DNA of 25,487 nt from BTRG01 sp036986275 (GTDB lineage: Bacteria; Pseudomonadota; Gammaproteobacteria; Acidiferrobacterales; SZUA-150), in NCBI GenBank assembly GCA_036986275.1, contig BTRG01000038.1:1-25487 (forward strand), in the 5' to 3' direction. Of the stretch, positions 1-7,421 are shown one piece after another. The translations under genes and the position numbers were made by a program. The notes beneath the pieces are model-generated. The model had not been told where the DNA came from, did not search any database, and saw only the letters and a list, made by a program, of their open reading frames with translations. Each line of letters opens with the position of its first letter. Positions within the stretch are counted from its first letter, which is position 1.

Positions 1-35
1 GGGGTAGTGGAGACGCTACCCCTGTGTTTTTTTAC
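1..35 (+). terminator. Rho-independent terminator of an upstream gene
   Basis: GGGGTAGTG pairs with CGCTACCCC across a GAGA (GNRA-type) tetraloop, giving a 9-bp stem with one G-T wobble. A T-rich run follows (TGTGTTTTTTT). It presumably ends a gene lying left of the window. It also argues that the first lipoprotein gene starts after this hairpin rather than at the in-frame ATG at base 7. Confidence 0.75.
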
Positions 36-69
36 ATTGTTTAGGTATTTCATACCCAGGGCAGAAGTT

Positions 70-2550
70 ATGACGAATACAATATACTCATGCAATTATT
101 TGTTTTCGCTGAGAAAAACGCTACAGCTAATTGCAGTATTGATAGTGGGTTCGATAGCAGCTTGCGCCCCCAACCCCGAAAGCAACAAACAGGCTACTGA
201 TAACGCCAACGTTACAGGCCTGGAAATGGCGACGACCATGAGTATTGTCACGCCGGTAAGTCAATCGGCGACGTTATCGCCACCGCGCACAATTAATTCC
301 AGGGTGATTGCCGATACGTCCGGCCTGCTTGCCGATGCCGAATATTTTACCGATCCCGTGGAAGTATATGTCTGGGACGAGTCCATGGATACGCTTTCCA
401 TAACTAACACCATATTGTGCCTGATCGCACAGGCGCGTATTGGCGACATGGTGAACCAGGGCCCTTATATCGCGTTGATAGATGCCGACCGTTGTGAGCA
501 GGGCCAGAACAATAGTGATGCCGCCGGTAGCGGTGTGGCATTGACGAAATGGATCGTTGAATCCCGCCGGGCATTCCCCAATACCCCGCAGTATGTGGAT
601 ATCTGGTGGCCTGATTTCGTTTTTTCTGATACGCCGAATGTGGGCTTTCTCGGACAGGTGGTCTTATATGAGGAGGTCAGCGCAACGAATCCCTATGGGC
701 GTTTCGAGTTTGTTTTCAAAGCACTGGACAAAGCAGATCCAAGCGGTCCGCCAATATTCTCGGGTACGCTCAAGACCATCACCCGACCGGATGGACAGCC
801 ACAGTTCGTGTTCATTATGGAAGAAGGCGATGTCTACAGTCAAAGCGATGGCTACAACCTTATGGCGGCCAACACGCTGTTGTATGACGTCGCTGGCACG
901 AGTGGTGTCGCCAAGACCTTCCTGTGGGATTCTGAATATGATGCAACTATTCCGGGCACCAGTACCCGGCAGGTAACGTATAATCTGGCCTTTGATGCCG
1001 ATTATTTCCTGCGCGTAAAGGAAGATATTAATAATGGCACGCTACTGAATGCTAACAGTTGCCTCGACAGAAATAATTTCAAGACACAGGTCCAGGGTTA
1101 TAACCTGTATGACAGTACAGTCGGAAGCCGGGTGCGATTAAATAGCAGTTTCTCTTTTGAGTATAACGGGCTTGACGGGAATCTCGGTTATTACGGGCTC
1201 TGGTACGAGGACGAGAACAATCCACCCGCGGATGGTGCGGTCGTCAACAGGTACAATACTGACGGCAGTACTTCTCCGGTCACGGTGCATATTTCCGATG
1301 GCATTATGAAGAGCAAGAATGCCAATACCGAACTGGTACCCAATTTGGCGGGACAACAGTTTTATTACTGGGGTGCTGATGGATCGGGTAATTATCCTTG
1401 GAACGCACCCTATACGTTTGATGCCTGGAATGTAGTTGCTCAGGAGTATCCCGCTCCTGGTAATTATCACTTCGTCATTATGGGTGGCGTAAATTTTCAG
1501 CAAAGCGGTATTGTCGTCACAAATTTCAATCCCCCAATAACTGATGAACGTGCCTTAACAACGGGTACTCTCATGGCACCACCCCCCCTGTATTTATATT
1601 CAGATTTTCTGGGCGGTAATGTGGTGCTGGCGGATTATTCCGGGGCGAATGCCACTTGGACAGTCACCTACTGGTTAGAGGAGAACCTCACTCCCGCCAG
1701 CAGTGTCTTCACCGCCGGGGGTTTCCTGGGTTTGAGTTGTCATGATCGTTGCCCCATAGGCGGGCTCACCCAGACAGATGTTACAAATGCCTTCGCTGGC
1801 AACGGCACCAATGATTTATTTTACACGGCCAGTGTTGCGCCACTACCCTATACATTAACGGCCACTAGCGATGGCAAATTGGTGCTTACGGATGATTCGA
1901 TTGCCGCACCGTTAAATAATATTGTGTCGGCCGTGGGATTAGATCTGTCTAGCCTGAATACCGATAATTTGCAGTCAGGTCCCATGGTACTGGACACTAT
2001 TACCGTAACGAATCCACCAAATGGTATCTATAACGAGACGGCGACAATGGAATGGACGACTGGAACAGAGTCCTGGTATCAATTGGTTACGGCATCACCT
2101 GCAGGCAGTAGTGCCGTGATAACTTTTGACAAGCCTATCAAATTTGACTACGTCCATTCACTTGTCAATGAGCGCAACCCAAGCAACACAACGTATTTCG
2201 GTAAAAAATTGGTGCTGGAATACGGCGGTCCGGGTAATCTCTGGGGATTCCCGTGGCAGGAACTGCCCAATGGACGCTGGGTGTCGCCCGCCACATTAAA
2301 AGACGCAGTCCTGTTAACTGATTTTGATGGTGTTGACTATATTACCAAGGGCGTGCAACTGGAGCAGATACTGCAAGCCTCGAATCCACTTGATACCAAT
2401 GATTTAACTGCGTGTAATGCACTGGATGCCAATGCGGCGGATGTGTTGGCGTTACCGAGGCCCGCGGACATAGGTGAAGTGACGATTACCATCGCCAACA
2501 CGCCCATCGTGATTGCACCTCCCGCGGTGATAGATGGTGAACTTCAATAA
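70..2550 (+). CDS. Large secreted lipoprotein of unknown function
   Basis: This encodes 826 residues when started at ATG 70. An earlier in-frame ATG at 7 lies inside the terminator hairpin and would put extra residues before the signal peptide. Residues 1-32 form a lipoprotein signal: basic RK at 15-16, a hydrophobic stretch, and lipobox I-A-A-C with the acylated Cys at 32. Position +2 is Ala, which predicts outer-membrane sorting by the Lol rule. The rest is soluble, rich in Asn, Asp, Thr and aromatics, with a CxxxC pair (SCHDRC) near the middle, which suggests a beta-rich extracytoplasmic protein. I do not recognise a family or a catalytic motif. It is isolated between two terminators, so it is probably monocistronic. 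The ribosome-binding site is weak (AGGGCAGAAG). Confidence 0.8.
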   Translation: MTNTIYSCNYLFSLRKTLQLIAVLIVGSIAACAPNPESNKQATDNANVTGLEMATTMSIVTPVSQSATLSPPRTINSRVIADTSGLLADAEYFTDPVEVYVWDESMDTLSITNTILCLIAQARIGDMVNQGPYIALIDADRCEQGQNNSDAAGSGVALTKWIVESRRAFPNTPQYVDIWWPDFVFSDTPNVGFLGQVVLYEEVSATNPYGRFEFVFKALDKADPSGPPIFSGTLKTITRPDGQPQFVFIMEEGDVYSQSDGYNLMAANTLLYDVAGTSGVAKTFLWDSEYDATIPGTSTRQVTYNLAFDADYFLRVKEDINNGTLLNANSCLDRNNFKTQVQGYNLYDSTVGSRVRLNSSFSFEYNGLDGNLGYYGLWYEDENNPPADGAVVNRYNTDGSTSPVTVHISDGIMKSKNANTELVPNLAGQQFYYWGADGSGNYPWNAPYTFDAWNVVAQEYPAPGNYHFVIMGGVNFQQSGIVVTNFNPPITDERALTTGTLMAPPPLYLYSDFLGGNVVLADYSGANATWTVTYWLEENLTPASSVFTAGGFLGLSCHDRCPIGGLTQTDVTNAFAGNGTNDLFYTASVAPLPYTLTATSDGKLVLTDDSIAAPLNNIVSAVGLDLSSLNTDNLQSGPMVLDTITVTNPPNGIYNETATMEWTTGTESWYQLVTASPAGSSAVITFDKPIKFDYVHSLVNERNPSNTTYFGKKLVLEYGGPGNLWGFPWQELPNGRWVSPATLKDAVLLTDFDGVDYITKGVQLEQILQASNPLDTNDLTACNALDANAADVLALPRPADIGEVTITIANTPIVIAPPAVIDGELQ

Positions 2551-2576
2551 AAGACCCGCATCGTATATTTTCACTC

Positions 2577-2605
2577 AACCCCGCCAGATGGCGGGGTTGC
2601 TGTTT
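2577..2605 (+). terminator. Rho-independent terminator of the lipoprotein gene
   Basis: AACCCCGCC and GGCGGGGTT form a perfect 9-bp stem around the 4-nt loop AGAT, starting 27 nt after the stop codon. A moderately T-rich tail (GCTGTTTGT) follows. The rest of the gap to 2734 shows no gene. An A/T-rich stretch just before the next gene may hold its promoter, but I cannot assign -35 and -10 boxes with confidence. Confidence 0.7.
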
Positions 2606-2734
2606 GTGGCCTTGCGTTTAGGGTGCGAATGGGACAAGGTTTCCGCTCCTACGGCCTAATACCTCGTCAGCTCGCCTAAAGCGCCTACTTTTGGTGCCGC
2701 GGGGTAGTTTGTTTATAAAAATATAGGGACGGGT

Positions 2735-4027
2735 ATGTTGACGCAGATCATCAAATTGAAACTCCATTGGCAAATACTCATCGCCCTGGTAATAGCGGTC
2801 ATTGCCGGTTCTTTGGGGGATATGGAGACTAGTCTGTTTGGCGTTGCGCTCTATGATGTCTATGACTTTCTCGGCACACTCTTTTTAAATGCACTGAAAA
2901 TGCTCATCGTACCGCTGATTGCCTCATCTATTATTGTCGGCATGGCGGGCGCCAGTCAGTCCGATGCCTTTGGCCGCCTTGGTGTGAAGACGCTCTTGTA
3001 TTATGTTACCACCAGCCTGTTGGCGATCATGACGGGCCTGATCATGGTAGACCTGTTTGCACCGGGCATTATCGATGGCGTACCGGCGAAAGACATCATC
3101 GGTCTCAGCGCCAACACGGATGTCTTGCTGGCCAAGACAGAGGGCCGGGGTGCAGCCGACATCGCGCAAATCTTTCTACGCATGGTGCCGACAAATATTG
3201 TCTCCGCCGCGGCCAGTGGCCAACTCCTGGGTTTGATTTTCTTTTGCCTGTTGTTTGGTTTTTTTATCACCAAGGTCCATGACCGTTACACCCGGGTGAT
3301 GGTGGATTTCTGGCAGGGCATCTTCGAAGTTATGATGCGCATCACAAACTGGGTCATGAAGTTCGCGCCTATAGGTGTGTTTGCCCTGGTCGCCAAGGTG
3401 GTGACGTCGACCGGTCTGGCCGCGTTTGAACCGCTGGCCTGGTTCATGGCGGCCGTCTTGTCTGCTTTGGGGTTTCATCTGCTGGTGACATTGCCGCTAT
3501 TGCTCAGGTTCGTGGGCGGTGTGAATCCCTTGTTACATTATCGGGCCATGACCCCGGCCTTGTTGACGGCTTTTTCCACGGCATCGTCATCGGCCACCTT
3601 GCCTCTGACCATGGATTGCGTGGAAAAAAATGCCGGCGTCTCCAATCGCACCACCAGCTTTGTGCTGCCTTTGGGCGCCACGGTCAATATGGATGGCACG
3701 GCGTTATATGAATGTGTCGCCGCCATGTTTATCGCCCAGGCCTATGGGCTGGAGCTGTCCTTCGCCACCCAGTTTACGGTCGTATTGGTGGCCTTGCTGA
3801 CATCCATAGGCGTGGCCGGCATCCCGGCGGCATCGTTGGTGGCCATCGTTGTGATACTCGCGGCCATCGGCCTGCCAGCGGAAGGCATAGGCCTGATTCT
3901 GGCCGTGGACCGTGTGCTGGATATGGTCCGCACAAGTGTTAATGTGTTCAGCGATTCCTGTGGTGCCGTTATTATCGGCCGCACCGAGGGTGAACAGGGG
4001 ATTCTGGCCAGGGCCGCGACACGCTAG
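2735..4027 (+). CDS. Dicarboxylate/amino acid:cation symporter (DAACS family, GltP/DctA-like)
   Basis: This is a 430-residue inner-membrane secondary transporter of the glutamate/dicarboxylate family, which couples substrate uptake to Na+ or H+. Many hydrophobic segments cover the whole length. The hallmarks are visible: the serine-rich re-entrant loop FSTASSSATLP (residues 280-290), the cation/substrate-binding motif NMDGT (318-322) within the conserved SFVLPLGATVNMDGT stretch, and the second hairpin motif GIPAAS. The length matches the family's usual 400-440 residues. GGGACGGG lies just before ATG 2735. The substrate (glutamate, aspartate, neutral amino acid or C4-dicarboxylate) cannot be decided from these motifs. 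It is separated from hslV by 91 bp containing a promoter. Confidence 0.9.
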   Translation: MLTQIIKLKLHWQILIALVIAVIAGSLGDMETSLFGVALYDVYDFLGTLFLNALKMLIVPLIASSIIVGMAGASQSDAFGRLGVKTLLYYVTTSLLAIMTGLIMVDLFAPGIIDGVPAKDIIGLSANTDVLLAKTEGRGAADIAQIFLRMVPTNIVSAAASGQLLGLIFFCLLFGFFITKVHDRYTRVMVDFWQGIFEVMMRITNWVMKFAPIGVFALVAKVVTSTGLAAFEPLAWFMAAVLSALGFHLLVTLPLLLRFVGGVNPLLHYRAMTPALLTAFSTASSSATLPLTMDCVEKNAGVSNRTTSFVLPLGATVNMDGTALYECVAAMFIAQAYGLELSFATQFTVVLVALLTSIGVAGIPAASLVAIVVILAAIGLPAEGIGLILAVDRVLDMVRTSVNVFSDSCGAVIIGRTEGEQGILARAATR

Positions 4028-4058
4028 ACTGCCTGTTGTTTCAGTGACAGAGCGATCT

Positions 4059-4088
4059 CTTGTATTCTCCACAAGGGATCCTATATAT
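4059..4088 (+). promoter_or_regulatory. Candidate promoter of hslVU (sigma-70 and/or sigma-32)
   Basis: TTGTAT (4060-4065), a 16-nt spacer and TATATA (4082-4087) resemble a sigma-70 promoter. The overlapping CTTGTA, 15 nt and CCTATAT resemble the sigma-32 pattern CTTGAA/CCCCAT. In E. coli hslVU is a heat-shock operon, so a dual or heat-shock promoter fits. This is read by eye only. Confidence 0.5.
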
Positions 4089-4118
4089 GACCATTACTTA
4101 AGCAGGGGCAGGTTCGAC

Positions 4119-4658
4119 ATGGATCAATTTCGTGGCACGACGGTACTTTCCGTGCGCAAAGACAATAAAGTCGTGATCGGCGGTGATGGCCAGGTCTCCA
4201 TGGGGGAAACCATCATGAAAGGCAATGCCCAGAAAGTGCGACGACTCTTCAAGAATAACGTGCTGGCGGGTTTTGCCGGCGGCACCGCCGATGCCTTCAC
4301 CCTGTTTGAACGTTTTGAAGGCAAGCTGGAGAAACATCAGGGACATCTGGTGCGCTCGGCCGTGGAGTTGGCCAAGGACTGGCGCACGGATCGCATGTTG
4401 CGTCGGCTTGAGGCCTTGCTGGTGGTGGCGGACAAGGAAGCCTCGCTGGTGATTTCAGGCAACGGCGATGTGATCGAACCTGAAGACGGGCTCATGGCCA
4501 TCGGTTCAGGTGGAAATTATGCCAAGGCCGCGGCTCTGGCGCTGATCGAAAATACAGAGATGGATGCACGCATGATTGTTGAAAAAGGCCTGGGCATAGC
4601 CGGGGATATATGCATCTATACCAATCACTATCTGACTATTGAAGAGCTGGAGTATTAA
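4119..4658 (+). CDS. hslV: ATP-dependent protease HslVU, peptidase subunit
   Basis: HslV is the threonine peptidase of the HslVU (ClpQY) bacterial proteasome-like complex. It forms a double hexamer capped by HslU rings in the cytoplasm. ATG 4119 gives 179 residues, the family's normal size. The open frame extends upstream into the symporter gene, but that part is unrelated. The start MDQFRG-TTVLSVR contains a short propeptide before the catalytic Thr (Thr7), and the conserved stretches IGGDGQV and MKGNAQKVRRL follow. A purine-rich AGCAGGGGCAGG precedes the start. It lies 5 bp from hslU and is certainly co-transcribed with it. Confidence 0.97.
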   Translation: MDQFRGTTVLSVRKDNKVVIGGDGQVSMGETIMKGNAQKVRRLFKNNVLAGFAGGTADAFTLFERFEGKLEKHQGHLVRSAVELAKDWRTDRMLRRLEALLVVADKEASLVISGNGDVIEPEDGLMAIGSGGNYAKAAALALIENTEMDARMIVEKGLGIAGDICIYTNHYLTIEELEY

Positions 4659-4663
4659 GTTTT

Positions 4664-6013
4664 ATGTCGAGCATGACACCGCGCGAGATTGTTCAGGAAC
4701 TGGATAAACATATTATTGGTCAGGCCGCCGCCAAGCGTGCCGTGGCCATTGCCTTGCGCAATCGCTGGCGTCGCGCGCAAGTGGGCGACGAGGAACTGCG
4801 CAATGAGATCACGCCCAAGAATATTTTAATGATAGGCCCCACGGGTGTTGGTAAAACAGAAATCGCGCGTCGCCTGGCCAAGCTGGCCCATGCCCCCTTT
4901 ATCAAAGTCGAAGCGACAAAATTTACTGAAGTCGGTTATGTGGGTCGCGAAGTGGATTCCATTGTTCGTGATCTGGCCGATATGGCTGTGAAGATGTTAC
5001 GACATGAGGCCGTGGGGCGTGTGCATCATCGCGCCGAAGACCTGGCGGAAGACCGCATACTGGATATCCTGCTACCACCGGCCCGGGAAGTGGGTTTTGC
5101 CGTCGGCGCCGAGCACCAGGCAACAGGTGATGAAGGCGCGGCGCGCCAGCGCTTCCGTAAAAAGTTGCGTGAAGGTGAACTGGATGACAAGGACATCGAG
5201 GTCGAGTTGACACAGTCCAATGTCGGCGTGGAAATCATTACCCCCCCTGGTATGGAAGAGATGACCGATCAGCTGCAAAGTATGTTTCAGAACATGGGCA
5301 GGGGTCGCGCGCGTACGCGCAAGGTAAAGATCAGGGAAGCCATGAAACTGCTGACGGAGGAAGAGGCCGCCAAGTTGGTGAATGATGATGACATCAAGGC
5401 TCAGGCGATAGAGCGTGTGGAACAGCATGGCATCGTTTTTATTGACGAGATAGACAAGATCGTCGGCCGTTCCGCCGAAGGCAGCAGTCCGGATGTTTCG
5501 CGCGAAGGCGTGCAACGTGACTTACTACCCCTGGTGGAAGGCTCTACCGTTTCGACCAAATACGGCATGGTCAAGACCGATCATATTTTGTTTATGGCCT
5601 CGGGTGCGTTTCATCTGGCCAGGCCTTCGGATTTGATTCCCGAGTTGCAGGGCCGTTTACCCATACGGGTAGAACTGGATGCCCTGGGCGTGGATGAATT
5701 TGTAAGAATCCTGACCGAGCCCGATGCCTCCCTGACCGAGCAATACACGGCCCTGATGGATACCGAGAAATATGGATTGAGTTTCAGTGAAGATGGTGTG
5801 CGCCGTATCGCCGAGATTGCCTGGCAGGTAAACGAGCGCACCGAAAACATAGGCGCGCGCCGGCTGCATACCGTCATGGAGCGCTTGCTCGAAACCGTAT
5901 CGTTTGAGGCATCAGACAGTCCGGGAAAATCCACCACCGTGGATCAGACCTATGTAGACGATCATCTTTCGGAGTTAGTGGAAGATGAGGACTTGGCGCG
6001 TTACATACTCTAG
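4664..6013 (+). CDS. hslU: ATP-dependent protease HslVU, ATPase subunit
   Basis: HslU is the AAA+ unfoldase that feeds substrates to HslV. It has 449 residues, against about 440-445 usually. Visible motifs are Walker A GPTGVGKT (58-65), the pore loop GYVG (91-94) that grips substrate, the variable I domain (roughly 110-240), and Walker B IVFIDE (257-262) followed by IDKI. The C-terminal residues EDLARYIL match the tail that inserts into HslV pockets to activate it. The start at ATG 4664 is 5 nt after hslV, with a weak Shine-Dalgarno (GAAGAGCTGGAG) inside the end of hslV, so translation is probably coupled. No strong terminator follows, only an AT-rich palindrome. Confidence 0.97.
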   Translation: MSSMTPREIVQELDKHIIGQAAAKRAVAIALRNRWRRAQVGDEELRNEITPKNILMIGPTGVGKTEIARRLAKLAHAPFIKVEATKFTEVGYVGREVDSIVRDLADMAVKMLRHEAVGRVHHRAEDLAEDRILDILLPPAREVGFAVGAEHQATGDEGAARQRFRKKLREGELDDKDIEVELTQSNVGVEIITPPGMEEMTDQLQSMFQNMGRGRARTRKVKIREAMKLLTEEEAAKLVNDDDIKAQAIERVEQHGIVFIDEIDKIVGRSAEGSSPDVSREGVQRDLLPLVEGSTVSTKYGMVKTDHILFMASGAFHLARPSDLIPELQGRLPIRVELDALGVDEFVRILTEPDASLTEQYTALMDTEKYGLSFSEDGVRRIAEIAWQVNERTENIGARRLHTVMERLLETVSFEASDSPGKSTTVDQTYVDDHLSELVEDEDLARYIL

Positions 6014-6031
6014 TAGCTGGGCATTCAGACG

Positions 6032-6047
6032 GGTTAAATATTTAACC
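6032..6047. repeat. Perfect 16-bp palindrome after hslU
   Basis: GGTTAAATATTTAACC reads identically on both strands and starts 18 bp after the hslU stop. Its right half overlaps the left 16-bp inverted repeat that begins at 6043. It is too AT-rich for a typical intrinsic terminator. It could be a protein-binding site or part of the neighbouring repeat structure. Confidence 0.7.
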
Positions 6048-6058
6048 TCTTCAGGAAA
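6043..6058. repeat. Left 16-bp inverted repeat flanking the DUF559 unit
   Basis: TAACCTCTTCAGGAAA is the exact reverse complement of bases 6647-6662. The pair encloses about 590 bp holding two REP-like hairpins and the DUF559 ORF. I found no obvious target-site duplication just outside. Confidence 0.75.
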
Positions 6059-6152
6059 CCTTGTGGGTAAGGACGTGTCTCGTATTTTCGTAACTTATTG
6101 ATGTTATATTGGGTTTTGGAGCAAAACACGGAAATACTTTTCATACACCAAT

Positions 6153-6605
6153 TTGCAAGGTCTTGAACAGGCCTTACAGAATTTAGCGGAGCTAGCATCA
6201 TGGACGAGTCTGCAACGAAGGGTCCCCTCCCACCGGGAGAGGGTTGGGGAGAGGGGATCAAAAAACCTGACATCGCGTGCTCGTGCACTACGTCGCCAAG
6301 CCACTGAGGTTGAACAGGCGTTATGGAAACACTTGCGGGGGCGTTATCTTGAGGGGTACAAGTTCCGACGCCAAGTAGTGATCGAACCGTACATTATTGA
6401 TTTTGTCTGCTTGGAAGCCAAGTTGATTATCGAGGCCGATGGTGGGCAACACACCGAGCAAAGGGTATACGATGCCAAACGTACCGCCAGGCTGGAGGCC
6501 ATGGGATACCGTGTTATGCGCTTCTGGAACCATGAGATATTAGGTGAACTAGACAATGTACTTGAACAAATACGAACAGCCTTACTTGAAGCCCCCTCAC
6601 CCTAA
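6153..6605 (+). CDS. DUF559 (Vsr-like endonuclease fold) protein; start uncertain
   Basis: The C-terminal two thirds match the DUF559 family, small proteins with a restriction-endonuclease/Vsr-like fold: RARALRR, ALWKHLRGR, GYKFRRQVVIEPYIIDFVC, then EADGGQH and the characteristic GYRVMRFWNHEIL. The acidic E-x-D-G-G-Q-H stretch and the IIDFVC aspartate are likely active-site residues. The start is unclear. The only standard in-frame start before the domain is TTG 6153, without a ribosome-binding site, and the first 35 or so residues include translated repeat sequence (PSHRERVGERGS). The stop codon lies inside the second repeat. It may be a decayed or repeat-captured copy. The molecular role of the family is unproven. 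Confidence 0.75.
   Translation: MQGLEQALQNLAELASWTSLQRRVPSHRERVGERGSKNLTSRARALRRQATEVEQALWKHLRGRYLEGYKFRRQVVIEPYIIDFVCLEAKLIIEADGGQHTEQRVYDAKRTARLEAMGYRVMRFWNHEILGELDNVLEQIRTALLEAPSP
6223..6256 (+). repeat. REP-like hairpin repeat, copy 1
   Basis: CCCTCCC-ACC-GGGAGAGGG forms a hairpin followed by a G-rich tail (GTTGGGGAGAGGGG). This is the widespread CCCTCTCCC/GGGAGAGGG intergenic repeat type. It lies inside the 5' part of the DUF559 open frame and is inverted relative to copy 2. Confidence 0.8.
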
Positions 6606-6630
6606 CCCTCTCCCAGAGGGAGAGGGAACC
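6592..6630 (-). repeat. REP-like hairpin repeat, copy 2 (inverted)
   Basis: A C-rich arm (CCCCCTCACCCTAA) leads into CCCTCTCCC-AGA-GGGAGAGGG, a 9-bp perfect stem with a 3-nt loop. It is the reverse complement arrangement of copy 1. The DUF559 stop codon TAA (6603-6605) lies in its arm, so the protein's last residues are repeat-encoded. Confidence 0.8.
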
Positions 6631-6646
6631 AGATCTACCTATAAAT

Positions 6647-6662
6647 TTTCCTGAAGAGGTTA
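6647..6662. repeat. Right 16-bp inverted repeat flanking the DUF559 unit
   Basis: TTTCCTGAAGAGGTTA is the exact reverse complement of bases 6043-6058. It ends 15 bp before the heat-shock promoter of hsp20, so the whole unit sits between hslU and the hsp20 promoter. Confidence 0.75.
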
Positions 6663-6676
6663 TTTTGTTTCCAGGA

Positions 6677-6704
6677 CTTGAATTCTTTTCTCCCAGCCCT
6701 ATCT
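6677..6704 (+). promoter_or_regulatory. Predicted sigma-32 heat-shock promoter of hsp20
   Basis: CTTGAA (6677-6682), a 14-nt spacer and CCCTATCT (6697-6704) closely match the sigma-32 pattern CTTGAAA-N13-15-CCCCATnT. Transcription starting near 6711 would give a leader of about 97 nt before the hsp20 ATG. This fits the product, a small heat-shock protein. Confidence 0.65.
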
Positions 6705-6755
6705 CTTTAATCAAGCGAATGTTGTATTGCTGAATTGAAAATAGTTCGAGCCGTG

Positions 6756-6786
6756 CGCTTGAACGCTTGAACGCTTGAACGCTTGA
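6756..6786 (+). repeat. 8-bp tandem repeat (CGCTTGAA, about 3.9 copies) in the hsp20 leader
   Basis: Three full units and one partial unit of CGCTTGAA end 21 bp before the ATG. The leader also contains AATCAAGCG (6709-6717), the exact complement of CGCTTGATT at 6780-6788, so the 5' end of the leader can pair with the repeat region. Copy number may vary by slippage. Confidence 0.85.
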
Positions 6787-6807
6787 TTGCTGATTGAGGA
6801 GAGTGCC

Positions 6808-7260
6808 ATGAATATCATTACTGAACGCCCGCGCAGAAACATGCTGGATTTCCGGGGCCGTGATTTTGAAAATATCTTTGACGGGTTTGTGCGTCCTACG
6901 CGCTGGGTAGAACAGGCCAGCAGCGAATCGCTGACTCCGGCCATGGATATTGCCGAGCATGAACATGACTATGTTGTACGTACTGATTTGCCAGGTGTAA
7001 AGAAAGACGATATTGACGTCAATCTTGAAAATGGTCTCTTGACCATTACGGCAGAGACCCGTAGTGAACAGGATGAGAAAAAGCAGGGCCGCATCATCCG
7101 TTCCGAACGTCATTATGGCAAGTATGTACGCAGTCTGAAACTGGGTAGCGAGATCAACGAAAATGCCGTTAAGGCCAGTTATAAAGACGGTGTACTGGAG
7201 TTGACCCTACCCAAATCCGAGGCTGCGAAGCCCAAGAAGGTTTCGGTCGATGTAGGCTAG
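6808..7260 (+). CDS. Hsp20 / alpha-crystallin family small heat-shock protein
   Basis: This is an ATP-independent cytoplasmic holdase of 150 residues. A variable N-terminal arm (1-42) is followed by the alpha-crystallin domain (about 43-140). It starts at PAMDIAEHEHDYVV, contains TDLPGVKKDDIDVNLENGLL, and ends with the diagnostic DGVLELTLPKSE. ATG 6808 is chosen because GAGGAGAG lies 5-10 nt upstream; an in-frame TTG at 6787 lies within the repeat-derived leader. A sigma-32-type promoter precedes it and a strong terminator follows, so it is a single-gene unit. Relation to IbpA or to Hsp17-type proteins is not resolved, so no gene symbol is given. Confidence 0.95.
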   Translation: MNIITERPRRNMLDFRGRDFENIFDGFVRPTRWVEQASSESLTPAMDIAEHEHDYVVRTDLPGVKKDDIDVNLENGLLTITAETRSEQDEKKQGRIIRSERHYGKYVRSLKLGSEINENAVKASYKDGVLELTLPKSEAAKPKKVSVDVG

Positions 7261-7290
7261 ATATTTTATTTTACCTCGTCATGAGTTGTT

Positions 7291-7320
7291 AAAGGGCCGC
7301 CGGTGCGGCCCTTTTTCTTT
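7291..7320 (+). terminator. Rho-independent terminator of hsp20
   Basis: AAAGGGCCGC and GCGGCCCTTT form a perfect 10-bp stem with loop CGGT. T-rich TTCTTT follows. It begins 31 bp after the hsp20 stop codon. Confidence 0.9.
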
Positions 7321-7421
7321 GCCTGTTAATGGGTAAGTAAGGGCTGACTTCCGTTGCGGATTGCGGTAGCGTTGCCAGTATGCATTCCTGAAATTTTTTA
7401 TAAAGAGCCAGAGGGTTGGGC

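Noticed and set aside
7..69. In-frame ATG at 7 as start of the first lipoprotein
   Set aside because: It lies inside a terminator hairpin, and the signal peptide is normal from ATG 70.
4028..4058. Terminator after the symporter gene
   Set aside because: No stable stem with T-run is visible before the hslVU promoter.
3912..4118. Long upstream extension of hslV
   Set aside because: It overlaps the symporter gene; HslV homology begins at ATG 4119, which gives the standard length.
6200..6307. Short ATG frame across REP-like copy 1
   Set aside because: It encodes mostly repeat-derived Gly/Pro/Glu residues and ends within the DUF559 domain in another frame.
6756..6786. CRISPR array
   Set aside because: The units are 8 bp, directly tandem and without spacers.
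6514..7113. 199-codon minus-strand frame across the DUF559 repeat and hsp20
   Set aside because: It is antisense to hsp20, contains translated hairpin repeats and tandem repeat, and has no family resemblance.
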